The notes beneath the pieces were generated by a model that was not told the origin of the DNA, searched no databases, and was given only the letters and a program-made list of their open reading frames with translations. A stretch of DNA of 64,000 bases from Strigops habroptila (lineage: Eukaryota; Chordata; Aves; Psittaciformes; Psittacidae). The first letter of the stretch is position 1. Each line of letters begins with the position of its first letter. Made by a program: the position numbers and the translations under genes. The stretch lies in the NCBI RefSeq assembly GCF_004027225.2, contig NC_046360.1, forward strand, positions 2,406,001 to 2,470,000. The letters run 5' to 3'. Below are positions 15,701 to 28,375 of this stretch, in pieces.

Positions 15701-18700
15701 ATGGGAGATTACTAAAATAGAATAAAAATACTATTTGCTCCTCCTCATGCAAAAATGCACTTGTGTGCTTATGTAAAAATGATGTGTTTCAGTCTGAACT
15801 GATGTGTTAGAGCCAATGATGCCTATTTCATAAAATATACTTACATCTGTGTCAGAGATACAGCCAATGACAGCTATTGCCTTTGCCTCCCATGCAGTTT
15901 CAAATACGGAAGTAGATCGTGTACGACAGCGTTCTAGCAAATCCTGTATATTTTGATAAAGATTATTTAGCATATTTGAACTCAGAAAAGATAAGATTCT
16001 CTTATAATATAAAATAGTAAGAATCAGTGAGTTCATTGAAAGGAGTAACCTGGTCCTAAAATTCAAGTGTAACCGAAAATGGCCATGAGATTTGTTTTCT
16101 CTTTATTCCTCTTTAAATAACTTCCCTCAAAAGGAAGGGAATCTGGATACCTTTATATACTGGAGAAGTAGTTCATCCTTTTGTAGATTATGTTCACACA
16201 GGTAGGGTTTTATAAACTTCTCCAAAATGGATGGGACAAGCTCTGGTGCCGAAATTTTATCAAACATGCGAAACACAATAGTAGTTGCATTTTCCTGGGC
16301 AGCAAGTAGAACAATGCCACGTTAGAACATCACATACGTAAAGGATCATGTACTAACATCTCTAAGAAATAATTCAATATCCAGCATCTACTGAAACCAG
16401 TTGAATGATTTCAAGAACTAGCATCCCTCTCTAGCTCAAATAAAAGCTTTCTTAAAGCTCCTTATTGTTCAGTTGTAGTTCTGATTTCTCTATTGCTAAT
16501 GCTTGCTCCATGATACATGATCTGTAATTACGAGCAAATCACGGAGTTTAAGTCATACTTTCTCATAGTATCTTATCACATTATATATTTATACCCACAG
16601 TTGAAACAAAATTTATAACAACCATAATATATCAAATAGTCTTAGTGGTTTATGAACAGACGTTTATCCAAGTAATCCGTCAGAAACTTTAAATACTCCA
16701 ACTTTAAATTACATGCTACAGGATTTTTCTCTTTCCCAGAACAATCCACTACTCAAAAGCACATTTGGAAGTGTCTGCAGAATTACCTTTTCAAAATCAC
16801 AGAGTGCCAGCCTGCAGTTGTATTTTCTGTACAGATTTATTAGCTCTTGTAAATCATTTACCAGCTTCTTTAACCTACGTACCTCTTCACAATCAACACA
16901 TCTCTGAAACAGTGTTTAGAAGTGACATGTTAGAAGACTTGCTAAATCTTCAAGACCATTAAATTACCATTAACATAAAATATCAATGTTTCAAGTGTTT
17001 AAAATGCACAGATGGTTAGCTTTGAGCTTTTCTGTCTCTACTTTCATACTACCACTCTTAGGGATGCTAGTACACCTAGAATATATAACATACATAATTC
17101 GATTGTGGTTGCACAAATTCAGGATTCATAACCCCACAGCTGGTTGATTTTAATAGCTGTTTCTCCAGGCCATAACACATGGTGAATTGCAATTACAAAA
17201 AACTTTGACAGAGAGGAGACATGCTTCTAATTTAAGTTTTTTAATCTTTAAACCCAAGAAATTCTTTCCTTTCATGGAATTAAGTCAATCTTCACCAAAA
17301 CCAACAGTGACCTAAATATCATCCACTCCAACTCTAGCACAGAGCATATATTCTGAAGTCTCCTAGTAGGAATTCCTTATATTTGCTACATTTCTTACCA
17401 AAAGAGTCCACTGGCCAGAAACTGTCAGTCCCATTTCACCTTGATTTTTACTTGTAAAAAAAACCTCTGCCATTTGGAGTCCATTTTCTGGCCAATTTGC
17501 CTGTCCAAAATAATTGATATTAGCAAACTATATCATGTTTATAGAAATACAAGACATGCAAAGTGTCTGCAGAATGACTTACCTTATCCGTTAATTCAAG
17601 GTTTCGAGCACCTTGTTCCAGCCATTTTGCTAGTATTTTCTGAAAAGAACACAGTTGTAAGTAGAGCTCTACTACCTATCAAAGCCAAATTTGCCATTAG
17701 AAATTTGTTTTGAAAGAAATAACTTAAAATCTAAGTTGTAGGTAAAAGAATCCCTTTCAAAAAAAGAAGGAACAAGTTTCTGACATTCGACAATAAAAGT
17801 CTCAGGTTTAACTGTAAAATTATGTCAGCCTTACCTGTCCCTTTGGCACTACTCTTCTTAAGAAAGGGATCACAACATTTTTAAGCCACAAACATAGTTC
17901 CTTCAAAGGAACAGTGAAATGGATGGCATTAATCAAGTTCTCCAGCATTTTCTCATTAAAGCTGCTTTCAAAATCTGCCTAAAATATTAAAACCAGAACA
18001 ATTTCAGATATAGAGAGTATTTGTTCTATCTGATATTTCGTAAAGCTGTTTCATTAACAGGAAGATGTGATAGATTTCACAAATACAAAGAGAAAATCTC
18101 AGTAATCATAGACAGGAATTAAAAGAAATAAAATAGCCCTATTCAGAATAACTAGAGCTTGATGATCTTAAACAAGGCAATTGAAGCAATTTCTTTGCAA
18201 GTTACTGTGACAGGATCATGTTCTATTACTTCAGCACTGGTTCTATAGTTCTGACTTGAAAGTCCTGCACTAAAGAATATAATAGCCCATAGCCACTATT
18301 ATGAATGTGTCATTCAGAGTAAGGAGACTATATGATTATTTTTAACAGATTTTAAGGTAGTCAGCAAATGTCCACTTAAAACTTCAGAGCTGTGCTTGCA
18401 ATAAAGTGAATGGAAGATTATAACCACCAAAAAATAAAGGACTGTCGTCCTTCAGGCATAGAAATACGCATTCTGACATCAGAAATACCAGTTTATTCCT
18501 AAATCAATAAGAAGTTCAGCCTTCTAAGGAGCTAGGTGAACAGGAAATCATTATGATAACAGATGAGGTTATGCCATAAACCTTTGCTTCTTTGAGGAGC
18601 AGTTTTGTAATGCCATTGCCCTGGTTCTGTTATATAAAGCTGGAAAGTTTGAGACTTAACATCCTCCATAAATACCCAAGAGATGCCTATGCCATCTCAC

Positions 18701-21700
18701 CTGGTGCCTAAGCCAGAGGTACTGTGCACAGGATAAATTTCCTTCTTCTAGCTGAGAAAGGATATTCTTGAAAATGTCTTCGCTATTCAAGAATTCTGTC
18801 CAAGCAATGCCACTAGAAGCGAGAGGAGGGAAAGAAACTCTGTTATGATTATACATCAATATTAAAGAAGCTGGGGAGGAGAACCTCAAACCTTTTCTAG
18901 CTAGTACTATTTACTGTAAGAGACAACAGCAGTGTTAGACTATGTACATAAAATCACAGCCCCTTCTATATGCAATAAACAAACCCACAAAATCTATACA
19001 TGATAGCGTATGTGCAACAGATAATACACGTTTACAACGTATAGGATGAGTCAACCTCTTTGCATTCTCCCTTCTCCACAATAGAGAAGAAAGGGTTTAA
19101 ATTTTAATGAACCAAACTAAAAAATAACACCCCCCCCCTTAATTTCAATGGCACATACTTAACCATTACAATTAAATTGACTTTAAATCTTAATGAACAA
19201 ACAGAAACAAACCTGAATTTCTCTAGTCCAAAAGCTCCATAGAAAGTTGTAAGCCTTGCCTGAGCTCTCAATACCTGAATGCAGACAAGAGATTCAGGGT
19301 CAAGGTCTGGACAGGTTTTAAAACTCTGCATTGTAATTGCTTATCTTACAATACTGTGGAGTCAAGAAGTTTGTCTGTCCTCACCTCAGTTATGGATACT
19401 GGAGCCCCATCAGATGATGGAGCAAAGGTTCTATCATCATTCTTCAAGATCTGAAACAAAGACATGAAATGGTTTGGCTGAGAACTCAGTACATACAGAA
19501 CATGCCAAACAGTACTACAAATTCAATAAAGACACGAGCCAAAACTTAGTACCTCTGTAAACTGGAGTCTTTATTTTACAGTGTTAGACTCTGATTGGAT
19601 TTCTACATGTATGCAGGATCAGACAGATATCAAACAGAATCAGAGACACATGTTAAGGCAGGAAAGACTAAAATAATGAAAACAAAAAAGGTGGCACATG
19701 TTGAGCTTTTAGTCCTAAAATTAGTATTTAAAAGGTACTTAAAAAGACTATTACTCAAAATAAAAAAAACCTGCTTTCTGATCCGAAAATAAAACTGTAA
19801 GCTCTTTTTTTGCCCTTAAGCAATAGCAAGAACAAGAGAGGAACAAGCCTTGCTGCTTCTTCACGTTCGGTAGCATACAATTTATAATGCATTTACTTTG
19901 TGAATGACTGTAACTGGTTTGAAGATGTCCCCCTTTTCAAATTGTACAGCAGCACAATAGGAATGGACGAGGATAAACAAGTCAACCAAATAAACCCCCT
20001 TACTCTGACTTTAGCGTAGTTCAACATTTCTTGAGTGGTTTCATACAGTGGCCATGGAGCATTTATGCAGTAATCCACAACAAACTGGCTATCCTGTTTG
20101 CATGAGAAAACAACTAAAATTAGTTCAAATCTTCTTTATAATTTGAATTATTTAATTAGAGAAAGAGGCTAGAAATAAAAAACATACCTGAATTTTTTGC
20201 AGGTTTTCTTTGGCTTCATTCACAAGATCCAGCCAGACCTCAGGACCATAACTCCCAACAGAGGCTGAAGCCAGTTTCTCTAAAATAGTGTTTGCTTTCA
20301 CTTTATATACAAGCTGTTTAAAAAACAAAGAAACACGGTCTTCAATCTGATGCAGTCGAGTTTTAAGCAGGCAGTCTTCAACTGAAAACTACAGTTGTTC
20401 GCCATGTTTTTGAGATACAGTGTGTCCGTGTACATTGAATGATTTCACTACAGAAATGGATTACCAGTTAGTAACAATTATAGTGTCTTTTTTTTCATCT
20501 CACCAGCTAACCACAAAAACAAAACAAAAAAGGAGAGGGAACATTCAAACTTCATTATCTGAATAAAATCAATTAATGAAGCCAGGCTATGGATTAATAA
20601 ATGAATATGAATTCTCTTTTTCTTAGCAACACAATTTCTTGCTACTTTCAGGGACAAATGTGCCTTCTTTTGATCCAGCAGTGCTCATTTTGATCAGAAG
20701 ATGTACTTCTGCACCACTTCTGATTGCAAGGTTTGTTAGTTATTGTAAATAAAAACATAGCTCACCATGCAGTCATCTAATTTTGAACCGGTTTTCAAGT
20801 ATAGTGAGTTGCTTTGCAAGGTAACATTCCCCTTTATTCGTAACATTTTTAATACTTTCTGTTGGACTACAGGGCAACAACCTTACTCATAAATTCACTT
20901 ATACTAATTACTCTCCAAAAGTACTTATCAACAACAGATAACTCACCTCAACATCTAGTCCAAACTGAAGAGCGAAAGTCTCTGCTTCGGTGAATTTGTG
21001 CTTATGAAGTAAGCGACTGAGCCTAGGGGTGAAATAAAGTGAAGTTTACTACTTCCAGAGAAGTGCCAAACCACAGATAAGAAATAAAATGGTAAAACAG
21101 TGATTCACAGAAATCAGTACCTATTTTCTGGCAAGGCTTCAGTTAAACTTCTCATCACAACAATAGAAATTGGGCCTTCAGAAGGTCTGAGGATGAGAGG
21201 GAGCTATGAGTTTATCAACTACAAAACAACTCTACATAGACATAATATGCCATTTTAATATAATAATCATCTAGTAAGAAACAAAACATTATCTTACATC
21301 TGATGTTTTTCATAAATTCCTTCCAAGAAGTATATTGTATCCTGTAGTGTGCAATAACAGAAAACATTAGGTGGTAAGGGTCAAGAAAACACAATTGTAA
21401 GGCAGCATTTCTTAATCTAGAAACAAACTATTGCTTTTCTCTGATAAATTTATTAGGTTTTTTTAATGCTTATCATGTTATTTCCTAGGTAGTTTCCACT
21501 AGCTAAAATTTGAGGGCCTTAACACACTGAAACCACTCTGCTATCCCAGTTGAATTACTGTCAGGACACTGTCCACATGAGTGAATCATCTCCCCAAAAT
21601 TACACTCTCATTTTGTCCAAGCCAGAAGCACGTCACACTGTACCCATCTTCATATCTTTTAGAATAAATCCCAAATAAATCCAGAGCATTTCTCTACACA

Positions 21701-24700
21701 AAGAGATTTTAAGACTTCATAGTTTTTAGCTGTAACAGCTGCAAGAATGACTAGCAGTAGTATTAAAACATTGCAATAGACTGTTCAGTTTACTACATAT
21801 TGTATCTTTTTCTCCAGCCTTTGGGGACATAATTTAATCTTTGTATCATAATTTAATTTTTCTGCAATTTCTGCTCAAATTGGTTCTAATCTAACAGAAT
21901 AACACAGTACCCTCTGTAATAATTCTACAAATTTAGACAAATATATTTCTTTGAAGAGCAACAACAAAAATCATCGAAACCTACTGTGCCAATCCCACTT
22001 TGAACAAGTGAAGAAACGACAGATACTTCCAAAGAATAGAGCTGTTGCATAGTGGGCAATGCAAAAACCATCAGACTTCTCATCTATAAAAAAAAAAGAG
22101 GGGAAACGAAGTCAGTTTAATTTTTCTCTCTGATGTTTGCAGAATAATTTCTTTATTCTTACAGAGTCAGATGGAAGACACTATTTTTATAGGTTTTTAT
22201 GAAAAAAAAGGAGATCTCTACAATTTGAAAGTTTAATGAACTTTTAGATATAGACCTATTTTTATAATGAGTGACTGTGTAACAGTTGAGGAACAGAGCA
22301 CAGATAAAGAGATTATACCTGTTTGTTATCTGGTGTTGTCATGACTATCAGTTTAACATTGGCAAGCCCTTGCCTAGGGAACAAGAAAGAGGTAAAAGAA
22401 AGCAAAATTTACTGTATAAATCTTACGTTAAGGCTGTGATTCTCACTTCTGAGTTTAGAAAATTCAGTTTTCCATGGAAACTGCTGGTACATTTTAAAAC
22501 CCTATAGTGCACCCAAAAATAACAGTCTTTTAGCATTTAGAGGACATACATTTAACTTCTGACATTTTTAAGCTTTTCAAATGGATCCGATTCACAGACC
22601 GGCACAGAGCAATGGAAAGAGCCAAGAGTCTTCTCTTCTAATCTTAATTGCCGTTAATTTCTTTTGCATTTTACACACATCTCCAGATTTTGGCTTCTCC
22701 TTCTGCAGAATGAAGATCTTGCCATTTGTCTATCCAAAAGATAGACTAGCTTTTTTATAACATCAGATTTGTAAGCCATATTATACACCTTAGTTTAGAC
22801 AAGCATTTCTAAATGCCACAGGTTACAGGCAAGATTCCTTAGCAGTAACAACAGATAAACCAAGAAGCAGAAAGCAACAAGGTTTTCTTTTCTACAACAC
22901 AAAGCTGAGGATAACTACTGTGCAATTATTTTGTCCTGCTGACTAGAAAGCTTTCAACAAAATTCACTACCAAAGAAAAATCAAGTGTTTGTGGCACATT
23001 TCATGTAACTTTTCCATTTTCATAATTGGTACTATAAAGCTTTACTTACCATATGACTGGAGAAGAATCTGACTCTGTGCTTAGAAGAAATTCTTCAATA
23101 TGTATTAAAGGCCAATTCCAAATTAGAGTAAGAGAATAAACATCCCACATGCTTAAAATGTTCTAGATTAAGGGGGGGAAAAAATAAGATATGGATTTAA
23201 TATTTGCTTCATAGAAGACTTTTTTGTCGTCTTTGTCATTCCATAGTTTTGTCATTCCATAGCTTGCTTAATAGGAGTAGGATTTAAAAAGCAAAGCAAG
23301 ATCAAGAGTCTCTGTAAATATAAGCATCTTGATTTTATAGAAACATATTTTAAAGCTATTACTTTAAAAAGTATTTTTAGAAGCTGGTTCAAGAACATTG
23401 AAATTAAGACTAAGAAGTGAAATAAAGACTAAACACAGACACTACACATACCTCTGTATCCAAAACAAACAGCTGATTGTCAAGAACTTGAAGTTTTGCT
23501 GCATCTACAAAATATCCATAGTCACATAAATTTATTATTTTTTTTCAAGGATTTGAAGTAAAAAAGTATTAAAATGTACAACCAAGCATTGGAAAGCTAC
23601 AGATGTTTAACCTCATGGAAATTCCCAGGACTGTGAAAAGTTTATCTTAAAGAGAGTTGTGATTTATGTATCTAAGTTAAAACCAACAATATTGAGGCAT
23701 AGTTTGGCTGTAGCTTTCTACCAAGTGTTCTACTTGCTGTATGTGTATTTACCAACAACAGTGACATAACTGAAAATGTCTCAGTATTTTCTGCAATTAA
23801 ATATGAATTCTACAATTGCCTATTGAGGACAAAACACAAACCAAACTCTTCTTTACCTTTGATCAGACTTGAATCACCAAAACTTCGAACAGACACCGAG
23901 TTATTGGTAGTGTCTACCTCCCATTTGGAGAGTACATAATCGCCTCTACCCTGTTAGTAAAGGCAAAGTAAAATGGGGTAATACATTAGAAATTTGGCTA
24001 TTGACAGCTGTGTAATTGACATTTAACTTGGAATGCTGCAAAACTAACTTTACTCCTGGTGAATGCTAATGTTCAGAAAAATACCTGCAGTTATTTATAT
24101 TCAATTTACCCTTTTTTCTTTCTCCTTTTAAGACTGGCCTTTACTACAGTAATTGTTACAGTCAGTACCCCCAAACATTTTTGGCTCTTCCAAGAACATG
24201 CCACATTTCAAAACATCTGCTTCCCATTCTTACAGAGCATAAAACCTGAAATGTACACTGAGCCTACTGAGAAAAATTACATTGAATTCAACAGGCTTCA
24301 GTCAATGAACTCAGAAAACTCATTTCTAGTAAAAAATAACATTTCAAAATATGTCTGTATGTTTAATTTTTTATTAGTTTCCGTACTTAATTCATCCTTA
24401 AGGGCGTTGTTGAATTGGGACCTTAATTGTTACTTTGGCAAGCCTTTGTTGAATGTGAACTTGATTAGAAGACTCACGAATTTTGGCTTTCCTCTGAGCT
24501 GAAGGACAAAGTCCTTCAGACTATCTTGCACAACTCGGAACCACAATTACTAAGGTTGTGCAACCAGGGTGAAAATATTTTCCCCCCATCCGTCATAAGA
24601 GAGCAAGTTACAAGAAATAACTATAGACAGACTACACAAATGATAACCTTTACATTTACCGTGAAGGAAATGAAAGACAAAAAGTCCTAGTGCAAAAAGT

Positions 24701-27685
24701 TTATTATCAACCAGCTACACATAAATTTTGTTGCAGGTCAAAAAACACCATCACTGATCACGTAACAATTGCCACAAACACATTCATAGTACTTACCCCA
24801 ACTATCAGATGGATTTTGTTCACTGAGTTACTCATCACAAAATTCTGACAGCCAAGGCTGTGATACTCTTCTGTGGAAATGAAAGCTGTCTTTATCTGTC
24901 CTTGTAACTTGTGGGGTGAAAGATGAAGGGAAAACAAACAAAAGGGGAAGGAAAAAGGTTGTTTATAACATCATGAATAAAACCTTGAACTGCTCATTTT
25001 TCCATGTATAGAAAACGTAATAATCACAATTGAATTGTAATAATAAACTGGTGAGTACTCAATGAAATGTACAGAGCAAAGTTTTGTTAAACTCTGCACT
25101 TAATACCTATGTTACAAGTTATCAGGTTTTTCTTACTTTCTTTGCCGTAATCATATCCACCTTGTCAAGTGCTACATCAAAAAGAAAAAACAAAGAAAAT
25201 ATCAGTGTTAAATGAACTTTTTCAAAATTGAGAAAAAGCCCCTGAACTTCATCTAGAATAGTTTAATCCTAACCTGACTGTGCCGAAAAACACTTTAGCC
25301 GGGCTCTCTGACAGGGTTTATTTCTATTGATCACAGTACTGAGTTACAGAAAATTAATTAATAACTCTACTTATACAGCATTAAAAATTGAAATGATTCC
25401 CAATATTCTTCAGTACAGCCAAGACTGATTATGTCTTAAAATCCTGCTTCCAAAGTATTCAGGACTCTCCCTAAGGCAGTGATTCACAGAAACATAAGCT
25501 AAAGAAATTACTGGAAGAATACAAAAATAATTTTATTATAGAACTAGTTGTATATTGGTTTGCCTTTAAAAACAAACTGAGATTACATAGAAAATCCCAC
25601 CTCTGCATCTTATTCCCATTAGAAAAATGCATGGAAAAGCTTTTTTAATACAGCTCTTCCCGTTCAAATCAAAATCCCAAGTGGTTTGTAGATCATCCTA
25701 CCTTCCTGTGTTTTAGCAAGTGGGAGACACATAATGCAGAAGAATCCATTGCTTGTGAGAATGAACATGTGATAAACACCTAAAAAAAATCCAATCCAAA
25801 TATTTCAAACTTAAGTGTTGAAGAGCAAGTAAAGAGTTTACTTGCTTAAAAATAAGACAGTGAAATAACTGACAAAAAAAAAACCCCCTGACCAATGGAT
25901 TATTTTTAAACAAAAATGTTGTCACCTTCAATGAAGAGTAGATTAAGGTTGTACATTTTAGCTTTGTTTGAAATTATGATGTTTGTTTGCTTCCATTAGG
26001 TTGCAAATTCTGTTTTCATGACAAAAATACATTTAAATACATTATATTGTGACAGAACAAGACTGGAAGCTTATAGAACAGGAACTACTAAAATCTGAAG
26101 TCTGATAGGAGACACAAGGAATGCTTCCTTTTTGAGCATTTTCATATGTTTAGCACAGTCTCAAAAGAAAGACGTATTGAGTTCTGAATGCTGTTCCCTA
26201 TGACATTCATAAAATAAATAATGAGCTAAGTATCTTTACAGAAAAGCATTAGGAAAAGCACATTTAATGTGTACAGTAAAGCTGTATCTACTACTTATTT
26301 TGTAGTCTCTTTCCCCTGGAGAACAAAATCACAAAAATTGAGACAAGGGGGGAAAAAAACCCAAACCAAACCAAAAACCCACCCAACAAATTCTTACCTG
26401 GCTCTGCATTATCTTTTTCAATAAAGAGATTTAAGTAAGTCTTTTCACTTGAAGATTTTTCAACCAAAATCTAAAATAGAATCAACAAAAAGACTATTAA
26501 ACTATTCTGTACCTTATTTGGAACAAATATATCGGAAATACTGATCATCAGATAAACTTTAAACTTTTTTATTTTATGAAGAACTGGCTCTTATTTATAC
26601 ATGCCCTTCCTAAATATATTTTCCTTATTTGTTACTTATGGGATCAAAAGAGTCCCTTTAATCTGTTTGTTTGTTCAAACTAGAAGGCATGTTGGAAACA
26701 CAAGAAGGTTTATATTTTTATATTTGGAAGGAAATAAAAAATAGCTCAAGAAATTCAGAGAACAAAAGGCTTTCATTAAAATTGGAATAGAAAAATTACT
26801 GTACCTTAGTTAGTAAGGTTTGTTTTGAGGGTATGTGAATAAGGTGGAAATTGCCACTTCTCTCACCGACCACAAGAAATTGTTTTTCTTGACACATGCC
26901 AACCACATCCACATTAGTATCTGAAAAGTTCCATGGCAAATGTCAATTAAGATTTGGGGTTTATTAATAGACATTTATATTTGAAACACAGGAATTAGAC
27001 AATACAGTGTCTGAGATTTCTTCAAAAGTGTTTATTTTGATTAAACAAAGTACAGGAAAGAGCATAAAGGGAGTGGTTTTGGCATCCATTATTCCCTTTT
27101 CAGTGAAAAGTTAGCAAGTATTCTAATTAAACTGTACAGAAATAGTTAATTGTATACAGAAGCAGCAATCACTTGTTATTACTTAGATATTTATTATAAT
27201 ACTTCCTTTTACAAGTAAGTTAGATATGGAAGATTCTTGCTATATTTTCCTACATAAAGCTAACATATGTATTCTAAAAGTCAGTTTGAACTTCCAGTGG
27301 AATTCTAAATGAATGAACTTACCAAACTGAACATGCATCAGAAGGGACTGCCCTGTACTGTCAAGAAGTGCCACTGATCTGTCAACCACAATAATCGTGC
27401 CATCCCTCGAGTTGAACGCACACAACTGTGGATTTACAGAGACCTAAGAAAAAAAGGTCGTTATATATAGCAACAGAAACACCTTAGAAAATGTGTCAAA
27501 GAAGCTCTGGTAATTATTAAGAAAAAGAAAAACACAGCTTTGATGAATTCTACCTTTTCTGAAGATGTGATTTGAAGCAACGTATCCACTTGGTACAATG
27601 CAGTTCCACATTCATGTCCTAAACCAACAGGGAGCCGCTCACTCCCCGTGTCATCATTTGCAAGAAGTTCAATATCATTCCACAT
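346..27685 (-). CDS. KNTC1: KNTC1 (ROD), kinetochore-associated protein 1, 3' end outside window
   Basis: KNTC1/ROD is the large subunit of the RZZ complex (ROD-Zwilch-ZW10). RZZ coats unattached kinetochores in mitosis, recruits Spindly/dynein and sustains Mad1-Mad2 checkpoint signalling. Fifty-one coding exons with AG/GT boundaries join without a frameshift or stop into 1856 codons plus two bases. Vertebrate KNTC1 is about 2200 residues, so roughly the last 350 lie left of the window. Recognisable family sequence runs throughout, for example MWNDIELL at the N-terminus, YETTQEMLNYAK, LTTFYGAFG, FETAWEAKA, LDPYDYETIE, TRLPFHLIFF and NPEWAVAIA. The start at 27685 is the conserved Met, 6 bases into exon 2, so exon 1 is non-coding. 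The N-terminal third corresponds to the beta-propeller and the rest to the helical Sec39-like solenoid; these domain assignments come from the family. Exon coordinates are in the three segment entries. Exon numbering assumes one non-coding exon 1. Confidence 0.96.
7618..7722. repeat. AT-rich, palindrome-prone tract
   Basis: About 100 bp composed almost wholly of A/T with repeated ATTCATTA / TTATATAATAA elements that can fold back on themselves. It lies in the KNTC1 intron between exons 39 and 40. This is simple sequence with no coding potential. Confidence 0.7.
9262..9319 (+). mobile_element. CR1 LINE fragment (3' end)
   Basis: GGAACTAGATGATCTTAAGG followed by TCC-TTTCCAACCC and the terminal direct repeat ATTCTATGATTCTATGA is the diagnostic 3' tail of chicken repeat 1. 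It is 5'-truncated and lies in the KNTC1 intron between exons 37 and 38, in antisense orientation to that gene. Confidence 0.9.
10570..18812 (-). CDS. KNTC1: KNTC1 exons 21-36 (residues ~538-1184, helical solenoid)
   Basis: Exons: 21 18701-18812, 22 17835-17978, 23 17583-17639, 24 17399-17500, 25 16787-16903, 26 16151-16294, 27 15845-15943, 28 15321-15424, 29 15047-15152, 30 14408-14542, 31 13421-13540, 32 12695-12764, 33 12552-12619, 34 11680-11972, 35 10856-11028, 36 10570-10667. Lengths and phases were checked codon by codon and stay in frame. Strongly conserved blocks include GNLSCAQYLWLRH (exon 21), VPWSAAVEQLVKQHLEM (exon 28) and YILKQDTP-SLEDALK (exon 30). Exon 34, the largest at 293 nt, encodes a Ser/Lys-rich linker that is probably the least conserved part. 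The intron between exons 31 and 32 contains an inverted CR1 fragment near 13.23 kb. Confidence 0.93.
13229..13300 (-). mobile_element. CR1-like fragment, inverted, diverged
   Basis: AAGTTGGAAGAGGCTTCAAG followed by AGGTGACCTAGTCCAAC and TGCTCAAAG-AGGATCAG resembles the reverse complement of an older CR1 3' region. The terminal ATTCTATGA repeats are degraded. It lies in the KNTC1 intron between exons 31 and 32. The edges are approximate. Confidence 0.65.
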
Positions 27686-27691
27686 TATTAC
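19213..27691 (-). CDS. KNTC1: KNTC1 exons 2-20 (residues 1-~537, beta-propeller and first helical part)
   Basis: Exons: 2 27554-27691 (ATG 27685), 3 27323-27443, 4 26805-26920, 5 26398-26470, 6 25702-25779, 7 25137-25171, 8 24797-24907, 9 23857-23950, 10 23452-23504, 11 23050-23162, 12 22319-22373, 13 21985-22083, 14 21298-21341, 15 21121-21186, 16 20947-21022, 17 20188-20313, 18 20004-20093, 19 19385-19450, 20 19213-19274. Every exon is preceded by AG and followed by GT on the minus strand, and all phases agree. The stretch through about exon 14 matches the ROD WD40-like propeller, with repeats such as LFVLDTE-NILSMWDVYSL and LMVFALPTMQQLYSLEV. Exon 7 is only 35 nt. The introns hold no other recognised gene; a 15-bp direct repeat lies at 23232-23262. 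Confidence 0.93.
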
Positions 27692-28045
27692 CTATGAGAA
27701 ACATTTAAGGAACACGCTGTAAAGCAGAGCGCATTAAAAAAGTGACCTGACCACACACAAGTTATTAATTTTATTATTCTATCGTGATCCTGCGCCTAGC
27801 AAGAAGAGCAATAATAAGCCTCCTAATGCAGGAGGCTTTAATAAGCCTTCTAAAGGCAAACTGCGTGTTTAGAACTGACAATGTCGCAGCCGCAATGTGG
27901 CTCCCAGCCCGTGTCCGCAGCGGGCCAGACCAAAAGGCAGCTTGGCAGGACAGGCTCCGCGCCCGAGGCTGACGGAATGCCGTGCCAGAGAGCCCTCCGC
28001 GGACACCCCTACCGCAGCTATCCGCCATCCCCCCCGTCTCCTCAC

Positions 28046-28130
28046 CGCGGCCAGTGACAAACCACAACCGCACTCCCTCAGCGGCTTCAGCCTTTCAAAT
28101 TGGCGGGAACCCGGGGTAGCGCTACGGCTC
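28046..28130 (-). other. KNTC1: Probable KNTC1 non-coding exon 1 (5' end approximate)
   Basis: A strong minus-strand donor (GCG followed by GTGAGG) places the right edge of a non-coding exon at 28046, inside the CpG island and 355 bp upstream of the exon 2 acceptor at 27691. The transcription start is not visible in sequence. I set it near 28130 only because E2F/CHR elements usually lie close to the start of mitotic genes. Other donors in this GC-rich stretch are possible. Confidence 0.4.
28094..28109 (-). promoter_or_regulatory. Abutting E2F (TTCCCGCCAA) and CHR (TTTGAA) motifs
   Basis: On the minus strand, which is the KNTC1 sense strand, the sequence reads TTCCCGCCAATTTGAA. The first part is a consensus E2F/DP site and the last six bases are a canonical CHR, the LIN54 (DREAM/MMB) site of G2/M genes. 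The location, just upstream of the inferred KNTC1 exon 1 or within it, fits cell-cycle control of a mitotic checkpoint gene. This is a motif match only; binding is inferred. Confidence 0.6.
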
Positions 28131-28375
28131 GCAACCTGGGCCAAACCTCCTCCAAACGCGGACGGCGCCGTTGCTTAGACACCGCCTAATCCTTCCCCTC
28201 TCCCAGAAGGCACCGCGGCCCCCTCGCTCCCCGCCCCACACTTACATCCGGGCGCCTGGATGGGAGGGCGGGGCGCGGTGCCTCGGTTCGCGAGCGCTGC
28301 GGCCGCGGTGGCTGAGGGAGGTTGAACCCGTTGTGAAGGCTTGTTGAGGGGGAGCGGCGTCCCGGGCGCTCGGTC

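Noticed and set aside
15944-16150. KNTC1 intron after exon 26 as a third U12 intron (donor GTATCCAG)
   Set aside because: The donor lacks the CCTT core, and no TTCCTTRAY-like branch site is found before exon 27. It is an ordinary U2 intron.
24059-24502. Plus-strand open frame of 147 codons inside a KNTC1 intron
   Set aside because: The hydrophobic and compositionally plain peptide has no recognisable domain, and no splice or poly(A) signals accompany it. It is best explained as a chance frame.
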